From: Halogranum rubrum
GTDB lineage: Archaea > Halobacteriota > Halobacteria > Halobacteriales > Haloferacaceae
Assembly: GCF_900114455.1 (NCBI RefSeq)
Contig: NZ_FOTC01000001.1
Coordinates: 310,001 to 374,000 of the forward strand
Direction: 5' to 3'
DNA: 64,000 bases
Shown here: positions 40,946 through 50,228 of the stretch, one piece after another
Layout: each line of letters begins with the position of its first letter
Numbering within the stretch: position 1 is the first letter of the stretch
Position numbers and translations under genes: made by a program
Notes under the pieces: generated by a model
What the model saw: the letters and a program-made list of their open reading frames with translations, nothing else
The model's database searches: none
Told to the model about the DNA's origin: nothing

Positions 40946-43138
40946 TTACTCTTCGCTCTCTGTCTCCGCCTCACTCTCCTCGGGGTTCTCGTCGCCCTTT
41001 CCGGGGTTCTCGTCGCCCTTTCCGGGGTTCTCGTCGCCTTTTCCTGGGTTCGCGTTGCCTTCGGGTTCGAAGACGTAGAGACAGTCGTTCGGATACGACC
41101 GCTGGGACTCGTTGAACCCGTCCTCACAACAGAGGACGCGGCCGTCGTCCATCACGTAGACGTTGTCGACGTTACGAAGCGCGTCGTTCGCCACCTTTGG
41201 ACCGTCCGTGAAGTCCGGCCCGACGATGACGGGTTCGAGCGTCGAGATGTTGTACTGCTCTTCGAGTTTTCCGCGATAGACGACACCACCGTCGACGCGG
41301 TCCATCTGGATGTCGCCCGTCTCGTCTGCGAGGTCGTCGTTGAACTCGGAGATGCCGAAGTAGACGTAGTCACCCGGCCGAGCGTTGGACTCGCTGTCGA
41401 CGCCTTCGGCCTTGTTGAACTCGATGGAGGCCCCGATCTCCTTTGCGGCGGCGCGAGTCTCGATGAACGGCACCTTGCGGAGTTCTTCGTCGACACCGTC
41501 CGGTCCGTCCGCCTCGTACTGGCTGGCCCACTCGACGATCTCCTCGTTGCTGACGTAGTTGGGGTTGCCGTACTCGATGACGTACAGGTCGGCGGCTTCG
41601 ATCTTGTCTTCGAGTGAGGCGTCCGCGTCGACGGCGAACTCGTGGTCGTCGACGGCAGGATGGGACGCGTCGCCGATGGAGACGTAGTCCGCCTGCGTCA
41701 CGTCGTCGTACTCGGCGATCCACGTCTCGATTTCGGCGTTGGAGGCGTGTCCGAGCTCCAGCCACTCGACGTCGAGGTCGGTGTTGGCGGGTGACGCTCG
41801 TGGCTCCGTAATCGGCGCGGAGATCTTCGGGGCGTAGAGCGTCCCCGCGATTTCGGTCGGGTCGTCGTAGCTGGTCATCGGGCGGTCGGCGACGAACTTG
41901 TAGATACCCTTGGAGTCGCCGTCCGAACAGCCGTAGACCGTCTTCTTGTCGTTCTGGAAGTCCGGGCACTCCCACGCGGCGCGGCCCATCACGTAGTGCT
42001 TGATAGGTTCGATGTCGTCCGGGTCAGCGGCGTCGCCGTTGCGGAACTCGACGTGGTAGCCGTAGCGGTAGGGGTTCGGATAGACGTCGCTGATGAGTTC
42101 GAGACTGTTCTCACCAGTGTCCTCGTTGACCCGCTCTGCACCGAGGTAGTACGCGAGGAACTCGACGCCGGTGAGTGCGAAAGCACCCTGTGGAGTCCAT
42201 CCCTCGTCGAGAGCGCCGTCGTCGACGTAGTCGCTGATGACACCCGAAATATCGGCGGGGTTCGGTCGATTCCAGAAGTGCGCGGCACCGAGAAGCCCCG
42301 CACCCGTCCCCGCGTCGACGATGTCGCCGACGGTGTTCGTCAGCGAGACGCGTGGGTGTGCGTAGTGTTCCTCGGAGGTGACCATCGTCTCCCACGGCGT
42401 CGTGTCACCGTAGCAGTTGATACGTGTCCCCCCGAGACTGCGGAACGCCTCCGTGTTAGCGAGGTTTCTCGCGTTCTCGAGGTCCGAGTGCCACTCGCCA
42501 TCGTCGCAGTAGATGGGGATGCGCGAGACGTTTCCGGGACTGTTCTCCCAGTTCGTGAAGAGATAGTGGTCGTACTCCGACTCACGAGGGGCCTCGACGA
42601 GGCGGTTACAGTCGGGGTTCGTCGCCGCTGCGCCGTACTGGGTGCCTGCGAAGTTGTCACGCGTGACGTTCGTACCGTCGGGTGTCTGGGTCACTCCGAG
42701 GAGTCCTGCACCGTCGTCGACCGAATCACGACCCCGGGCGAGATACGTGTACTCGCCCGCGCTACTCCGAATCCGTGTCTGCTCGTCCTTCGTATTGGGA
42801 ATCGGTAGTTCTTCGAAGTCGTCGTTGTTGCCGTCGTCGGCGAACTGGAACCCGCTGAAGTAGCCGACACCGGGCTGGCTGTACTTCCCTTGGTTCTCGT
42901 CGCTGGGGTGTTGATTACTGAAGAGAAGCGTCCCGTCGTCGAAGACACACGGTCCCGTCACTTCGGCCCCGAACGCCGTGTTCGCGAACCGCTTGAGTTC
43001 GCCTTTGACACTCGGGGCACCCGGCGTGTCCGATTCGTCGATTTCGCTCTCGCTCGCGTTCGCGACGCCGCTCACACTAGCGCCAAGCGCGACGGCCGCG
43101 GACGTCGCCATCAACTGTCGTCGGTTGATATCTACCAT
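40946..43138 (-). CDS. PhoX-family (DUF839) secreted alkaline phosphatase
   Basis: 730 residues. The N-terminus NRRQLMATSAAVALGASVSGVANA is a Tat signal ending in AxA. The body has PhoX-type landmarks: GTLLFSNQHPSDE, TRINCYGDTTPWETMVTSEEH, and GRAAWECPDFQNDKKTVYGCSDGDSKGIYKFV. PhoX enzymes are Ca/Fe-dependent phosphomonoesterases outside the cell, usually induced by phosphate limitation. The last ~35 residues carry three tandem PGKGDEN units and an acidic tail, not found in standard PhoX. An inverted repeat lies just upstream. Confidence 0.88.
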   Translation of the reverse strand: MVDINRRQLMATSAAVALGASVSGVANASESEIDESDTPGAPSVKGELKRFANTAFGAEVTGPCVFDDGTLLFSNQHPSDENQGKYSQPGVGYFSGFQFADDGNNDDFEELPIPNTKDEQTRIRSSAGEYTYLARGRDSVDDGAGLLGVTQTPDGTNVTRDNFAGTQYGAAATNPDCNRLVEAPRESEYDHYLFTNWENSPGNVSRIPIYCDDGEWHSDLENARNLANTEAFRSLGGTRINCYGDTTPWETMVTSEEHYAHPRVSLTNTVGDIVDAGTGAGLLGAAHFWNRPNPADISGVISDYVDDGALDEGWTPQGAFALTGVEFLAYYLGAERVNEDTGENSLELISDVYPNPYRYGYHVEFRNGDAADPDDIEPIKHYVMGRAAWECPDFQNDKKTVYGCSDGDSKGIYKFVADRPMTSYDDPTEIAGTLYAPKISAPITEPRASPANTDLDVEWLELGHASNAEIETWIAEYDDVTQADYVSIGDASHPAVDDHEFAVDADASLEDKIEAADLYVIEYGNPNYVSNEEIVEWASQYEADGPDGVDEELRKVPFIETRAAAKEIGASIEFNKAEGVDSESNARPGDYVYFGISEFNDDLADETGDIQMDRVDGGVVYRGKLEEQYNISTLEPVIVGPDFTDGPKVANDALRNVDNVYVMDDGRVLCCEDGFNESQRSYPNDCLYVFEPEGNANPGKGDENPGKGDENPGKGDENPEESEAETESEE
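40981..41043 (-). repeat. Three 21-bp tandem repeats inside the PhoX-type gene
   Basis: Three nearly identical 21-base units encode consecutive PGKGDEN heptads near the C-terminus. Being in multiples of three they keep the frame, so copy number could vary without destroying the protein. Confidence 0.85.
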
Positions 43139-43180
43139 CCAGAAGAAATTGTATCTATATCATTAAAATTATTGGCATAA

Positions 43181-43198
43181 TCTAATTTATGAATTAGA
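43181..43198 (-). promoter_or_regulatory. Inverted repeat upstream of the PhoX-type gene
   Basis: TCTAATT-TATG-AATTAGA, perfect 7-base arms, about 45-60 bases before the PhoX ATG in a very AT-rich stretch that also provides TATA candidates. A phosphate-responsive regulator site is a guess from context. Confidence 0.4.
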
Positions 43199-43240
43199 TA
43201 GTATATCTCCAACTGCGCAGTATTTTCACGCACCCGACTG

Positions 43241-43669
43241 CTACCCCAGCCCCTGCTCGACGACACCGGTTCGAATCTCTTCGGCCTGCCCCTGCACCCA
43301 CTCGACGTACTTGCGGACCCGGTGGGGTTTCTTCCCGAAGAACGAGGCAACCCAGTCACGGTCGGTTCCTGGTTGGGTGAGGAAGTACGCTGCCAGCACC
43401 GCGCGCCCTGCGCCGATGACTTCCGGGGGAACCCCGCGTTCACCCGTCCCTTCTTCGACGAACCCGTTTGTACAGAAGTAGATGTCCGCGTACAACTCCG
43501 CCATCTCGGGGTCGTCGAAACTCATCGGCGTGTGTTCGGGTGCCTCGAACCGATATTGGGGACGGTCCACGTCGGGTCGAACGCACTCGACGATGCGGAC
43601 ATCCAGTACGTACTGTTCGTGAATCGACTCGCGTTCTTCGTTCGGGGTTTCTTCGTTTAGCTTCGACAT
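43241..43669 (-). CDS. Hypothetical haloarchaeal protein
   Basis: 142 residues from the ATG giving MSKLNEETPNEERESIHEQ; an earlier start would add about 89 residues of atypical, basic composition. Contains RPQYRFEAPEHTPMSFDDPEMAELYADIYFCTNGFVEEG and GRAVLAAYFLTQPGTDRDWVASFFGKKPHRVRKYVEWVQGQAEEIR. The second half looks like a helix-turn-helix region by its helix pattern, but I cannot place it in a family. No membrane segment. Confidence 0.65.
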   Translation of the reverse strand: MSKLNEETPNEERESIHEQYVLDVRIVECVRPDVDRPQYRFEAPEHTPMSFDDPEMAELYADIYFCTNGFVEEGTGERGVPPEVIGAGRAVLAAYFLTQPGTDRDWVASFFGKKPHRVRKYVEWVQGQAEEIRTGVVEQGLG

Positions 43670-44545
43670 GGGTGGTGGTCGTCTGATGCTCGTCTCACCA
43701 CTTCCGTGGCGGACGGAGGAGCCGGGTGCATTTCGGTCGTACCCCTCCTGATGTTCTCTTGTTACTTCACAATTGTGTGTGATAGTCTCGTCGGCCGGTC
43801 TCACCGACGGGGATGCTGAGGCGGAGACACCGCGTGAGACTATAATGACCGACCGCAGCGGCCGGGGGGCAGGCGACCAACGGACGCAGAGAGCATGTTG
43901 AGTCGGAGGACCGATCGTGAAGTACCCGGGGGTCAAGCTCTAGGCACTCTGCCTTGATTTCTGTGGACCGTTTTTCCGGAAGCATCCGAAGGAGTTTCCG
44001 CCGTCACCTGATCCGGCACCCGTTCGCTCAAGGTTAGAATTATAAACTTTTATCAACATTAGTCAGGAGAAGATGGTGTAGTCGACAATATTTCTGGGAC
44101 GAAAAGAACGGTCAGTCCCCGTCTTCTAATCCGAAGTTGAATTTTGTTTATCGCTCATTTTCACGGTGGAGTCAGTATATTCTCCGTCAAAATGGCCAGA
44201 TCAGAACTAAAAAGGCACACACACATCTCGGAAAGGAGGGATGAATCAATCTCTTCAACAGAGACCATTGGGTTCGGGTCAGATCCAACCAGATCCGTAC
44301 ATAAACTATTTCGAGAAGCTCTTTCTCGCGCACTCTTGTGTTCTGAGGACAATATAATTGCTCGGGGTTGAGAAGCCAACTTCACCTCGGAGGCAGGGAT
44401 CGGCGACCACGTCGGTCGGACTCCGAGTGGAGTCGACTCGACGGCAACCTCGTTCGCGTGAAGTAGCGTCCGCCTCTCAGTAGTGTTCACTGAGCGCGCG
44501 GCCCGGTACCTTAAAACTAAGAGGCGTGTCCTCCTGATAAGAGTC
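43670..44545. other. Intergenic region of about 870 bases, no gene recognised
   Basis: A GC-rich part (to about 43950) gives way to an AT-rich part (44030-44360). TATA-like AATTATAAACTTTTATC occurs near 44037-44053. The longest frames (72-75 codons) do not look like haloarchaeal proteins. The right end is the promoter of the aldolase gene. Confidence 0.5.
44511..44518 (+). promoter_or_regulatory. TATA box of the aldolase gene, near-leaderless
   Basis: TTAAAACT ends about 28 bases before the GTG start, so transcription should begin at or a few bases before the start codon. This supports the GTG over the upstream ATG at 44483, which would lie before the promoter. Confidence 0.55.
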
Positions 44546-45190
44546 GTGACCGCCGATATCGCCCAGCGAGTCGTAGAGACGGGTGTCGTCGCCATCATCC
44601 GTGGGACCGACCCCGAAACAGCCATCGAAACCGTCGACGCGCTTCGACGCGGTGGTGTCGACGTCGTCGAAGTGACGGCGAACACCAACGGCGTCCTCGA
44701 TATGATTCGAGACGTCTCCTCGACGTTCACCGCCGAAGAGATTACCGTCGGGGCGGGGACGGTCCTCGACAGTGAAACCGCACGTGCAGTGCTACTCGCT
44801 GGTGCAGAGTTCGTCGTCACGCCGTCGTTCGATGCGGAGACGGTGGAGACGGCGAACCGCTACGGTGCGACGTCGATTGTCGGTATCGCCACGCCGACGG
44901 AAGCGTTGGAAGCCTACACCACCGGTGCCGACATGGTGAAGGTGTTTCCCGCGTCGACGCACGGCCCCGAGTTCGTGTCGGCGTTGGGGGGCCCGCTCGG
45001 TCACATCCCTGTGGTCCCGACCGGTGGTGTCTCGCTCGACAACGTCGGTGCGTTCTTCGATGCTGGCGCGTCGGCCGTCGGTGTCGGAAGCTCGATCGTC
45101 GACAACGCGGCCATCGCCCGTGGCGACTACGAAGCGATCACAGCGAACGCACGGGCCTTCGTGGACGCCGTCGAGACGGCGCGCGACTGA
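44546..45190 (+). CDS. 2-keto-3-deoxy-6-phosphogluconate/galactonate aldolase
   Basis: 214 residues from a GTG placed by the TATA box. Class I aldolase: Glu42 in VVEVTANT, the Schiff-base Lys132 in DMVKVFPAS, with TVGAGTVLD, VTPSFD and VPTGGV as family landmarks. It splits a 2-keto-3-deoxy-6-phospho sugar acid into pyruvate and glyceraldehyde 3-phosphate. Beside galactonate dehydratase it most likely acts on the galactose-derived isomer (KDPGal). It converges on the SDR gene of the main operon. Confidence 0.9.
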   Translation: MTADIAQRVVETGVVAIIRGTDPETAIETVDALRRGGVDVVEVTANTNGVLDMIRDVSSTFTAEEITVGAGTVLDSETARAVLLAGAEFVVTPSFDAETVETANRYGATSIVGIATPTEALEAYTTGADMVKVFPASTHGPEFVSALGGPLGHIPVVPTGGVSLDNVGAFFDAGASAVGVGSSIVDNAAIARGDYEAITANARAFVDAVETARD

Positions 45191-45271
45191 AGCGAAGCAG
45201 TCGCGCCCTCAATTCGTTATACCCGAAACGCCGGTGTGGTCGCGCTCGACGAGAGAGAAGAGTACCGACGC

Positions 45272-46063
45272 TCACTCGGTGCGACGCGCCCGGTAGTCAG
45301 GGAGCATGTCGTCTTGCATCACGGCCGTTCGGCCACCGTCGGCGAGGACGTAGCTTCCGGTGACGAACGCTGCGTCGTCGCTCGCGAGAAACGAGACGAC
45401 GCCAGCGACGTCGTCGGGCGTCCCGAGTCGGCCGACCGGGTGGATCGACTCCAACTTCGCACGATACTCGGGGTCCATCTCGTCGGTCGTCCGGTCGATG
45501 GCAATCCACCCAGGATTGACGGTGTTGACACGGACGTGCGGACCGAAGTCGAGCGCCATCGCCCGCGTCATGCCGTTGATGCCCGCTTTCACCGCGTTGT
45601 AAGGGAACATCTCCGGCATCGTCAAACACGCGTGGTTCGACGAGATGTTGACGATGGCTCCGTCGTCCATGTACTCCAGGGCGTGCTTCGCACAGAGCCA
45701 GTACGATCGAAAGTCCGTCTCGAGGACGAACTCCCAGTCGTCCATCGTCGCCTCGTCAGCGGCCGTATTCGTCTCGACACCCGCATTGTTGACGAGGACG
45801 TCGAGACCGCCGTAGGCTTCCGCAGTCGCCTCGACGAGCGCCGCGATAGCGTCCGGGTCACGCATGTCCGCCCGGACGAACGTCGCTTCTCCGCCCGCCT
45901 CGGTGATACGGTCGACGACCGTGCGGCCGTCGGCTTCGGTTCGTCCCGTCACGACAACGTTCGCCCCTTCTGCGGCGAATCGCTCGGCCGTTCCGGCACC
46001 GATACCGCGAGTCGACCCAGTGACGAGCACCGTTTGGCCTTCGAATCGTTGGGCCGCTACCAC
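45272..46063 (-). CDS. Short-chain dehydrogenase, candidate galactose 1-dehydrogenase
   Basis: 263 residues from a GTG overlapping the dehydratase stop by seven bases; a longer form would start inside that gene. TGSTRGIG Rossmann motif, VNNAG, catalytic Ser in VNISSN and Tyr/Lys in YNAVK, then RVNTVNPGWIAIDR. Last gene of the galactoside operon. Aldose 1-dehydrogenases of this family oxidise galactose or glucose to the lactone with NAD(P). The exact substrate is inferred from the operon. Confidence 0.85.
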   Translation of the reverse strand: MVAAQRFEGQTVLVTGSTRGIGAGTAERFAAEGANVVVTGRTEADGRTVVDRITEAGGEATFVRADMRDPDAIAALVEATAEAYGGLDVLVNNAGVETNTAADEATMDDWEFVLETDFRSYWLCAKHALEYMDDGAIVNISSNHACLTMPEMFPYNAVKAGINGMTRAMALDFGPHVRVNTVNPGWIAIDRTTDEMDPEYRAKLESIHPVGRLGTPDDVAGVVSFLASDDAAFVTGSYVLADGGRTAVMQDDMLPDYRARRTE

Positions 46064-47205
46064 TCGGCGACACTCCCGTCGGCGTGGCGCCACACCGGGT
46101 TATGCCACTCTCCGTGACCTGCCCGTTCCTCGATGGCCTCGAGATCGGGTTCGATACCGAGTCCCGGTCGGTCGGGGATGTCGACGTATCCCTCGTGATA
46201 CTCGAAGACCGAGGGGTCTGCGAGGTAATCCAGCACGTCACTCGTCTCGTTGTAGTGGATGTCGAGACTTTGCTCTTGGATGAGCGCGTTCGGTGCGACG
46301 GCGTCGACTTGCAAACAGGCAGCCAGTGCAATGGGACCGAGCGGACAGTGCGGTGCCATCGCTACGTCGTACGCCTCGGCCATCGCCGCGATCTTGTGCA
46401 CCTCGGTGATTCCGCCTGCGTGTGACAGGTCGGGTTGGATGACGTCAACGACGCCTTGTTCGAAGACCTCCTTGAAGTCCCACCGTGAGTACATCCGTTC
46501 GCCCGTCGCGATGGGAGTCGACGTGTGCTCGGCAATCTGGGGTAACGCGTCGTTATGTTCCGGGAGTACTGGCTCTTCGAGGAAGAACGGGTCATACTCT
46601 TCGAGTGCGGTAGCCAACCGCTTGGCCATCGGTTTGGTGACTCGCCCGTGGAAGTCGACGCCGATGTCGACTTCGGGACCGACGGCCTCGCGGACGGCCG
46701 CCAGTCGGTCGCGGGCCTCGGTGACGGCCGCCGGGTTGTCGACGCGCTCGAGTTCTGCCGTCGCATTCATCTTCAGGGCGGAGAAGCCCGCTTCGACCTT
46801 CTCGCGGGCTTTGTCGGCGACGCCGCTCGGTCGGTCACCACCGATCCACTGGTAGACCCGAATCCGGTCGCGAGCGCGCCCACCGAGCAGTTCGTAAACC
46901 GGCGCGTCGTAGTGCTTGCCTTTGATGTCCCACAGCGCTTGGTCGATGCCTGCGATGGCGCTCATCAATACCGGCCCACCGCGGTAGAAGCCGCCACGGT
47001 ACATCGTCTGCCAGTGGTCTTCGATGCGCATCGGGTCTTTCCCGAGCAGGTAGGTTTGCATTAGCTCTTCGACAGCCGCACGTACCGTGTGGGTGCGCCC
47101 TTCGACGACCGGTTCCCCCCAACCGATGAGCCCGTCGCTCGTCTCGATTCGGAGGAACAGCCATCGCGGTGGCACCGCGTACAGTTCGTAATCGACAATT
47201 TGCAT
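46057..47205 (-). CDS. dgoD: D-galactonate dehydratase
   Basis: 382 residues, enolase superfamily. The sequence follows E. coli DgoD closely over its whole length, including PPRWLFLRIETSDGLIGWGEPVVEGR, GGFYRGGPVLMSAIAGIDQALWDIKGK and the identical ending NSVAEW-like GSVAEW. Catalytic and metal residues are visible: Asp184 and His186 in VDFHGR, Glu210 in LEEPVL, Glu236 in TGERM and His286 in APHCPLGP. It turns D-galactonate into 2-keto-3-deoxy-galactonate. Sits between the sugar ABC ATPase and the SDR. Confidence 0.95.
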   Translation of the reverse strand: MQIVDYELYAVPPRWLFLRIETSDGLIGWGEPVVEGRTHTVRAAVEELMQTYLLGKDPMRIEDHWQTMYRGGFYRGGPVLMSAIAGIDQALWDIKGKHYDAPVYELLGGRARDRIRVYQWIGGDRPSGVADKAREKVEAGFSALKMNATAELERVDNPAAVTEARDRLAAVREAVGPEVDIGVDFHGRVTKPMAKRLATALEEYDPFFLEEPVLPEHNDALPQIAEHTSTPIATGERMYSRWDFKEVFEQGVVDVIQPDLSHAGGITEVHKIAAMAEAYDVAMAPHCPLGPIALAACLQVDAVAPNALIQEQSLDIHYNETSDVLDYLADPSVFEYHEGYVDIPDRPGLGIEPDLEAIEERAGHGEWHNPVWRHADGSVAEW

Positions 47206-47209
47206 GATA

Positions 47210-48328
47210 CTACGATTGAATCTCCTTCACACCGACATCCACATCGTCGGTCTTTGTCTTTATCGCATCACCGCTCTCCGCATCGAAGAGGTACAACGCG
47301 TCCTCGTCGAACGCGAACTGTACCGTTTCGCCGGCTTGCGGGCGCATCGAACTATCGACTCGGGCGGTCATGTCGATGTCACCCATCGTCAGATAGAGGA
47401 AGTTTTCGTTCCCCATTGGTTCGACGACGGTCACGTCGACGTTGTTTCCCCCCTCGGAGACGAGTCGCATATCCTCCGGGCGAATTCCCGCGCGGATACG
47501 GTCGTAGCCCTCGACGTAACTGGGGTTCTCTAGCGTGTAACTGAACCCACCTGGCCCGACGAGTGTGTCACCATTCACTTCGGCGGTGAATAGGTTGATG
47601 CTCGGACTGCCGATGAAGTTCGCGACGAACTCGTTGGTTGGCGACCGGTACACCTCCTCGGGTCTCCCGACCTGTTGGAGTCGGCCGTCGTTCATGACGG
47701 CGATGCGGTCACCCATCGCCATCGCTTCCGTCTGGTCGTGGGTGACGTAGACGGTGGTGACGCCGAGTTCGTGCTGGAGCTCCTGTAGCTCGGTCCGCAT
47801 CTGCGCACGGAGCTTGGCGTCCAGATTCGAGAGCGGTTCGTCCATCAAGAACACCTCGGGTTCGCGGACGATCGCACGACCGAGTGCAACCCGCTGTTGC
47901 TGGCCGCCCGAGAGTTCCTTGGGCTTGTCACCGAGCAGATCAGAGATGCCGAGCATGGCGGCAGTCTCCTCGACGCGCCGGTCGATTTCCGCGGAGGTGA
48001 GCTTCGTCGATAACTTGAGCCCGAAGCCGATGTTGCTTCGGACGTCCATGTGCGGATACAGCGCGTAGTTCTGGAACACCATCGCGACGTCTCGTTCTCG
48101 GGCTCGGAGGTCGGTCACGTCGGTGTCCCCGAACTTCAGGGTCCCCGAGGTGACGTCTTCGAGACCGGCGATACAACGAAGCGTCGTCGTCTTCCCACAG
48201 CCGGAGGGGCCGACGAGGACGAGAAACTCCCCATCCTCGATTTGGAAGTCGACGTCTTCGACGGCGACGACAGCGTCACTGCCCTCACCGAACTCCTTTC
48301 GTAGTGTGTTGACGTTGATTCGTGCCAT
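47210..48328 (-). CDS. Sugar ABC transporter ATPase (MalK/UgpC type)
   Basis: 372 residues. Walker A GPSGCGKTT, signature LSGGQQQRVALGRAIVREP, Walker B VFLMDEPLSNLDAKLR, and a C-terminal regulatory TOBE/OB region (about 240-372) ending in a distinct acidic tail. Lies two bases from the permease and five from the dehydratase genes. Powers uptake of a galactoside in this context. Confidence 0.93.
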   Translation of the reverse strand: MARINVNTLRKEFGEGSDAVVAVEDVDFQIEDGEFLVLVGPSGCGKTTTLRCIAGLEDVTSGTLKFGDTDVTDLRARERDVAMVFQNYALYPHMDVRSNIGFGLKLSTKLTSAEIDRRVEETAAMLGISDLLGDKPKELSGGQQQRVALGRAIVREPEVFLMDEPLSNLDAKLRAQMRTELQELQHELGVTTVYVTHDQTEAMAMGDRIAVMNDGRLQQVGRPEEVYRSPTNEFVANFIGSPSINLFTAEVNGDTLVGPGGFSYTLENPSYVEGYDRIRAGIRPEDMRLVSEGGNNVDVTVVEPMGNENFLYLTMGDIDMTARVDSSMRPQAGETVQFAFDEDALYLFDAESGDAIKTKTDDVDVGVKEIQS

Positions 48329-48330
48329 AA

Positions 48331-49215
48331 TTACTCCTTGACGGACCCCGCGAGAATCCCGCTGACAAACTGCTTTTGCAGGAACAAGAACAGCAGGAAG
48401 ATGGGGATAATCGACAGCGTTGCGGCGACCATGATCTGGTCGTAGTAGACGCGCTGTGCACCCACGAGTTGGTTGATTGCGACCGGAATCGTGTACTTGT
48501 CACCCTCAAGAATGACCAGCGGGAACAAAAAGAGGTTCCACTGGAACAGAAAGAGGATGATCGAGAGCGCCGCCAGCGACGACTTCATCGTCGGCAGCGC
48601 GATGCGGTAGTACAGTTGGAACTCCGTCGCTCCGTCCATCCGCGCCGACTCGAGCAGCGCGTCAGGCAGCGACTTCATGTTCTGCCGCATGAGAAAGATG
48701 CCGAGCGGATTCGCCGCCCACGGGAGGATAATCGCCCAGTAGGTGTTGGTCATCCCGAGTTGGCTCATGAGCAAGAACAGTGGGATGACGAGCAGTTGGA
48801 TGGGCAACACCAGCGTCGCCAGGATGGTGTAGAAGATGGGCTCTTTGAACCGGAACTCGTATTTCGCGAACGCGAAGCCAGCCATCGAACAGATGACGAG
48901 CGAGAGCAGGGTGTAGACGACGGCGATGAAGACGCTGTTGGCGATGGCACCGAGGAACCCGAAGTCGGTGCCGAGCAACTCGTCGAACATCAGAAAGCCG
49001 ATGTTCAGACGGTCTTGCAGCGCCGAAAAGTTCGCCCAGAACTCGCCGCCGGGGAAGAGCTGTGGGGCTGTCCCAGCGGTGAGAAACGCCTCTTCGGGGA
49101 GCGTCGATGCGATGACGATCCAGTAGAGCGGGACGATGGTAAGTACGATCATCACGAGGATGAACGTGTACGTGAGGAACTTCCAGACGCCCTCCCTGCG
49201 GTCGGCTTCACGCAT
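48331..49215 (-). CDS. Sugar ABC transporter permease (MalG type)
   Basis: 294 residues from the ATG that overlaps the partner permease stop by eight bases. Six membrane helices. The EAA motif DALLESARMDGATEFQLYYRIALPTMKSSLAALSI near 175-210 contacts the ATPase. The N-terminal VWKFLTYTFILVMIVLTIVPLYWIV is the first helix. Confidence 0.92.
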   Translation of the reverse strand: MREADRREGVWKFLTYTFILVMIVLTIVPLYWIVIASTLPEEAFLTAGTAPQLFPGGEFWANFSALQDRLNIGFLMFDELLGTDFGFLGAIANSVFIAVVYTLLSLVICSMAGFAFAKYEFRFKEPIFYTILATLVLPIQLLVIPLFLLMSQLGMTNTYWAIILPWAANPLGIFLMRQNMKSLPDALLESARMDGATEFQLYYRIALPTMKSSLAALSIILFLFQWNLFLFPLVILEGDKYTIPVAINQLVGAQRVYYDQIMVAATLSIIPIFLLFLFLQKQFVSGILAGSVKE

Positions 49216-50218
49216 CGTTCTCACCACCGAGGCGAATCTGGACGATAGACAGCACGCTCACGACGGCGATGAGGACGTAGGTGAGCGCGCTAGCGTAGCC
49301 GAGGTTGAAGTCGATGAACGCGGTCATGTAGATGTACTGGACGATAGTGATGGTACTCTCCAGCGGCGCGCCGCCGCCGTTGATGATGATGGGTTCGGCG
49401 AACAGTTTGAACGTGCCGATAGTCGAGGTGACGAAGACGAACAGGAGCACCGGTCGGAGCTGTGGAATCGTCACATACCGGAACTTCTCGATTCGGTTCG
49501 CTCCGTCGATTTCGGCGGCCTCGTACAGCTGTTGGGGGACGTTCTGCAAGCCGGCGAGTAGGATGATCATATTGTACCCGGTCCATCGCCAAGTCACCGC
49601 ACCGACGATGGTCATCCGCGACCAGAAGTCACTGGAAAGCCATGGAATCGGTTGGAACCCGAGCGTCGTCAACACGAAGTTGACGAGACCAGTCTCCTGC
49701 ATGAGGAGGAGAAAGACCGTCGAGTAGGCGACGAGGTTCGCTGACACCGGTAGGGCCAGCATCGTCCGGAAGAGTCCCTTGAAACGGACGAACGAGGCGT
49801 CCAATGCAACCGCGAGCAAGAGCGCGATGCCGACCATCAGCGGTACCTGCAAGAGCAGGATGAACACGGTGTTGAACATCGCTTGATGGAACATCGCATC
49901 CGAGAGGAGTCGCGTATAGTTCTCGAATCCGACGAACGCCAGTTGCATCTCGTTCAACTCAATGACGTGGAACCCGAGGTCGAGCCAAAAGACTGTCTCC
50001 TGTGTCACACCGTTGAACTTGAAAAACGACAGGTACAGCGTGAAGACGATGGGGAAGGCGAGAAACAGCCCGAACAGGACGAAGAACGGAGCGAGAAACA
50101 CGTACGCAACCCGCCCGCTCGACGTTGAGGGGAGCGCCTTCGAGAGCGACTGCCGCCAGTACCGGAGGGTATCGGTGACAGTCGGACTCGTCTCGCGGTT
50201 CGAATCGTGTGTGGCCAT
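49208..50218 (-). CDS. Sugar ABC transporter permease (MalF type)
   Basis: 336 residues, six to seven membrane helices after a polar N-terminus of about 35 residues. The EAA motif QLYEAAEIDGANRIEKFRYVTIPQLRPVLLFV lies near 232-262. Pairs with the MalG-type subunit. Begins about 10 bases after the binding-protein stop. Confidence 0.92.
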   Translation of the reverse strand: MATHDSNRETSPTVTDTLRYWRQSLSKALPSTSSGRVAYVFLAPFFVLFGLFLAFPIVFTLYLSFFKFNGVTQETVFWLDLGFHVIELNEMQLAFVGFENYTRLLSDAMFHQAMFNTVFILLLQVPLMVGIALLLAVALDASFVRFKGLFRTMLALPVSANLVAYSTVFLLLMQETGLVNFVLTTLGFQPIPWLSSDFWSRMTIVGAVTWRWTGYNMIILLAGLQNVPQQLYEAAEIDGANRIEKFRYVTIPQLRPVLLFVFVTSTIGTFKLFAEPIIINGGGAPLESTITIVQYIYMTAFIDFNLGYASALTYVLIAVVSVLSIVQIRLGGENDA

Positions 50219-50228
50219 GACGGAGACT

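Noticed and set aside
44144-44371. 75-codon frame in the gap before the aldolase gene
   Set aside because: Composition unlike haloarchaeal proteins and no motif; no supporting start context.
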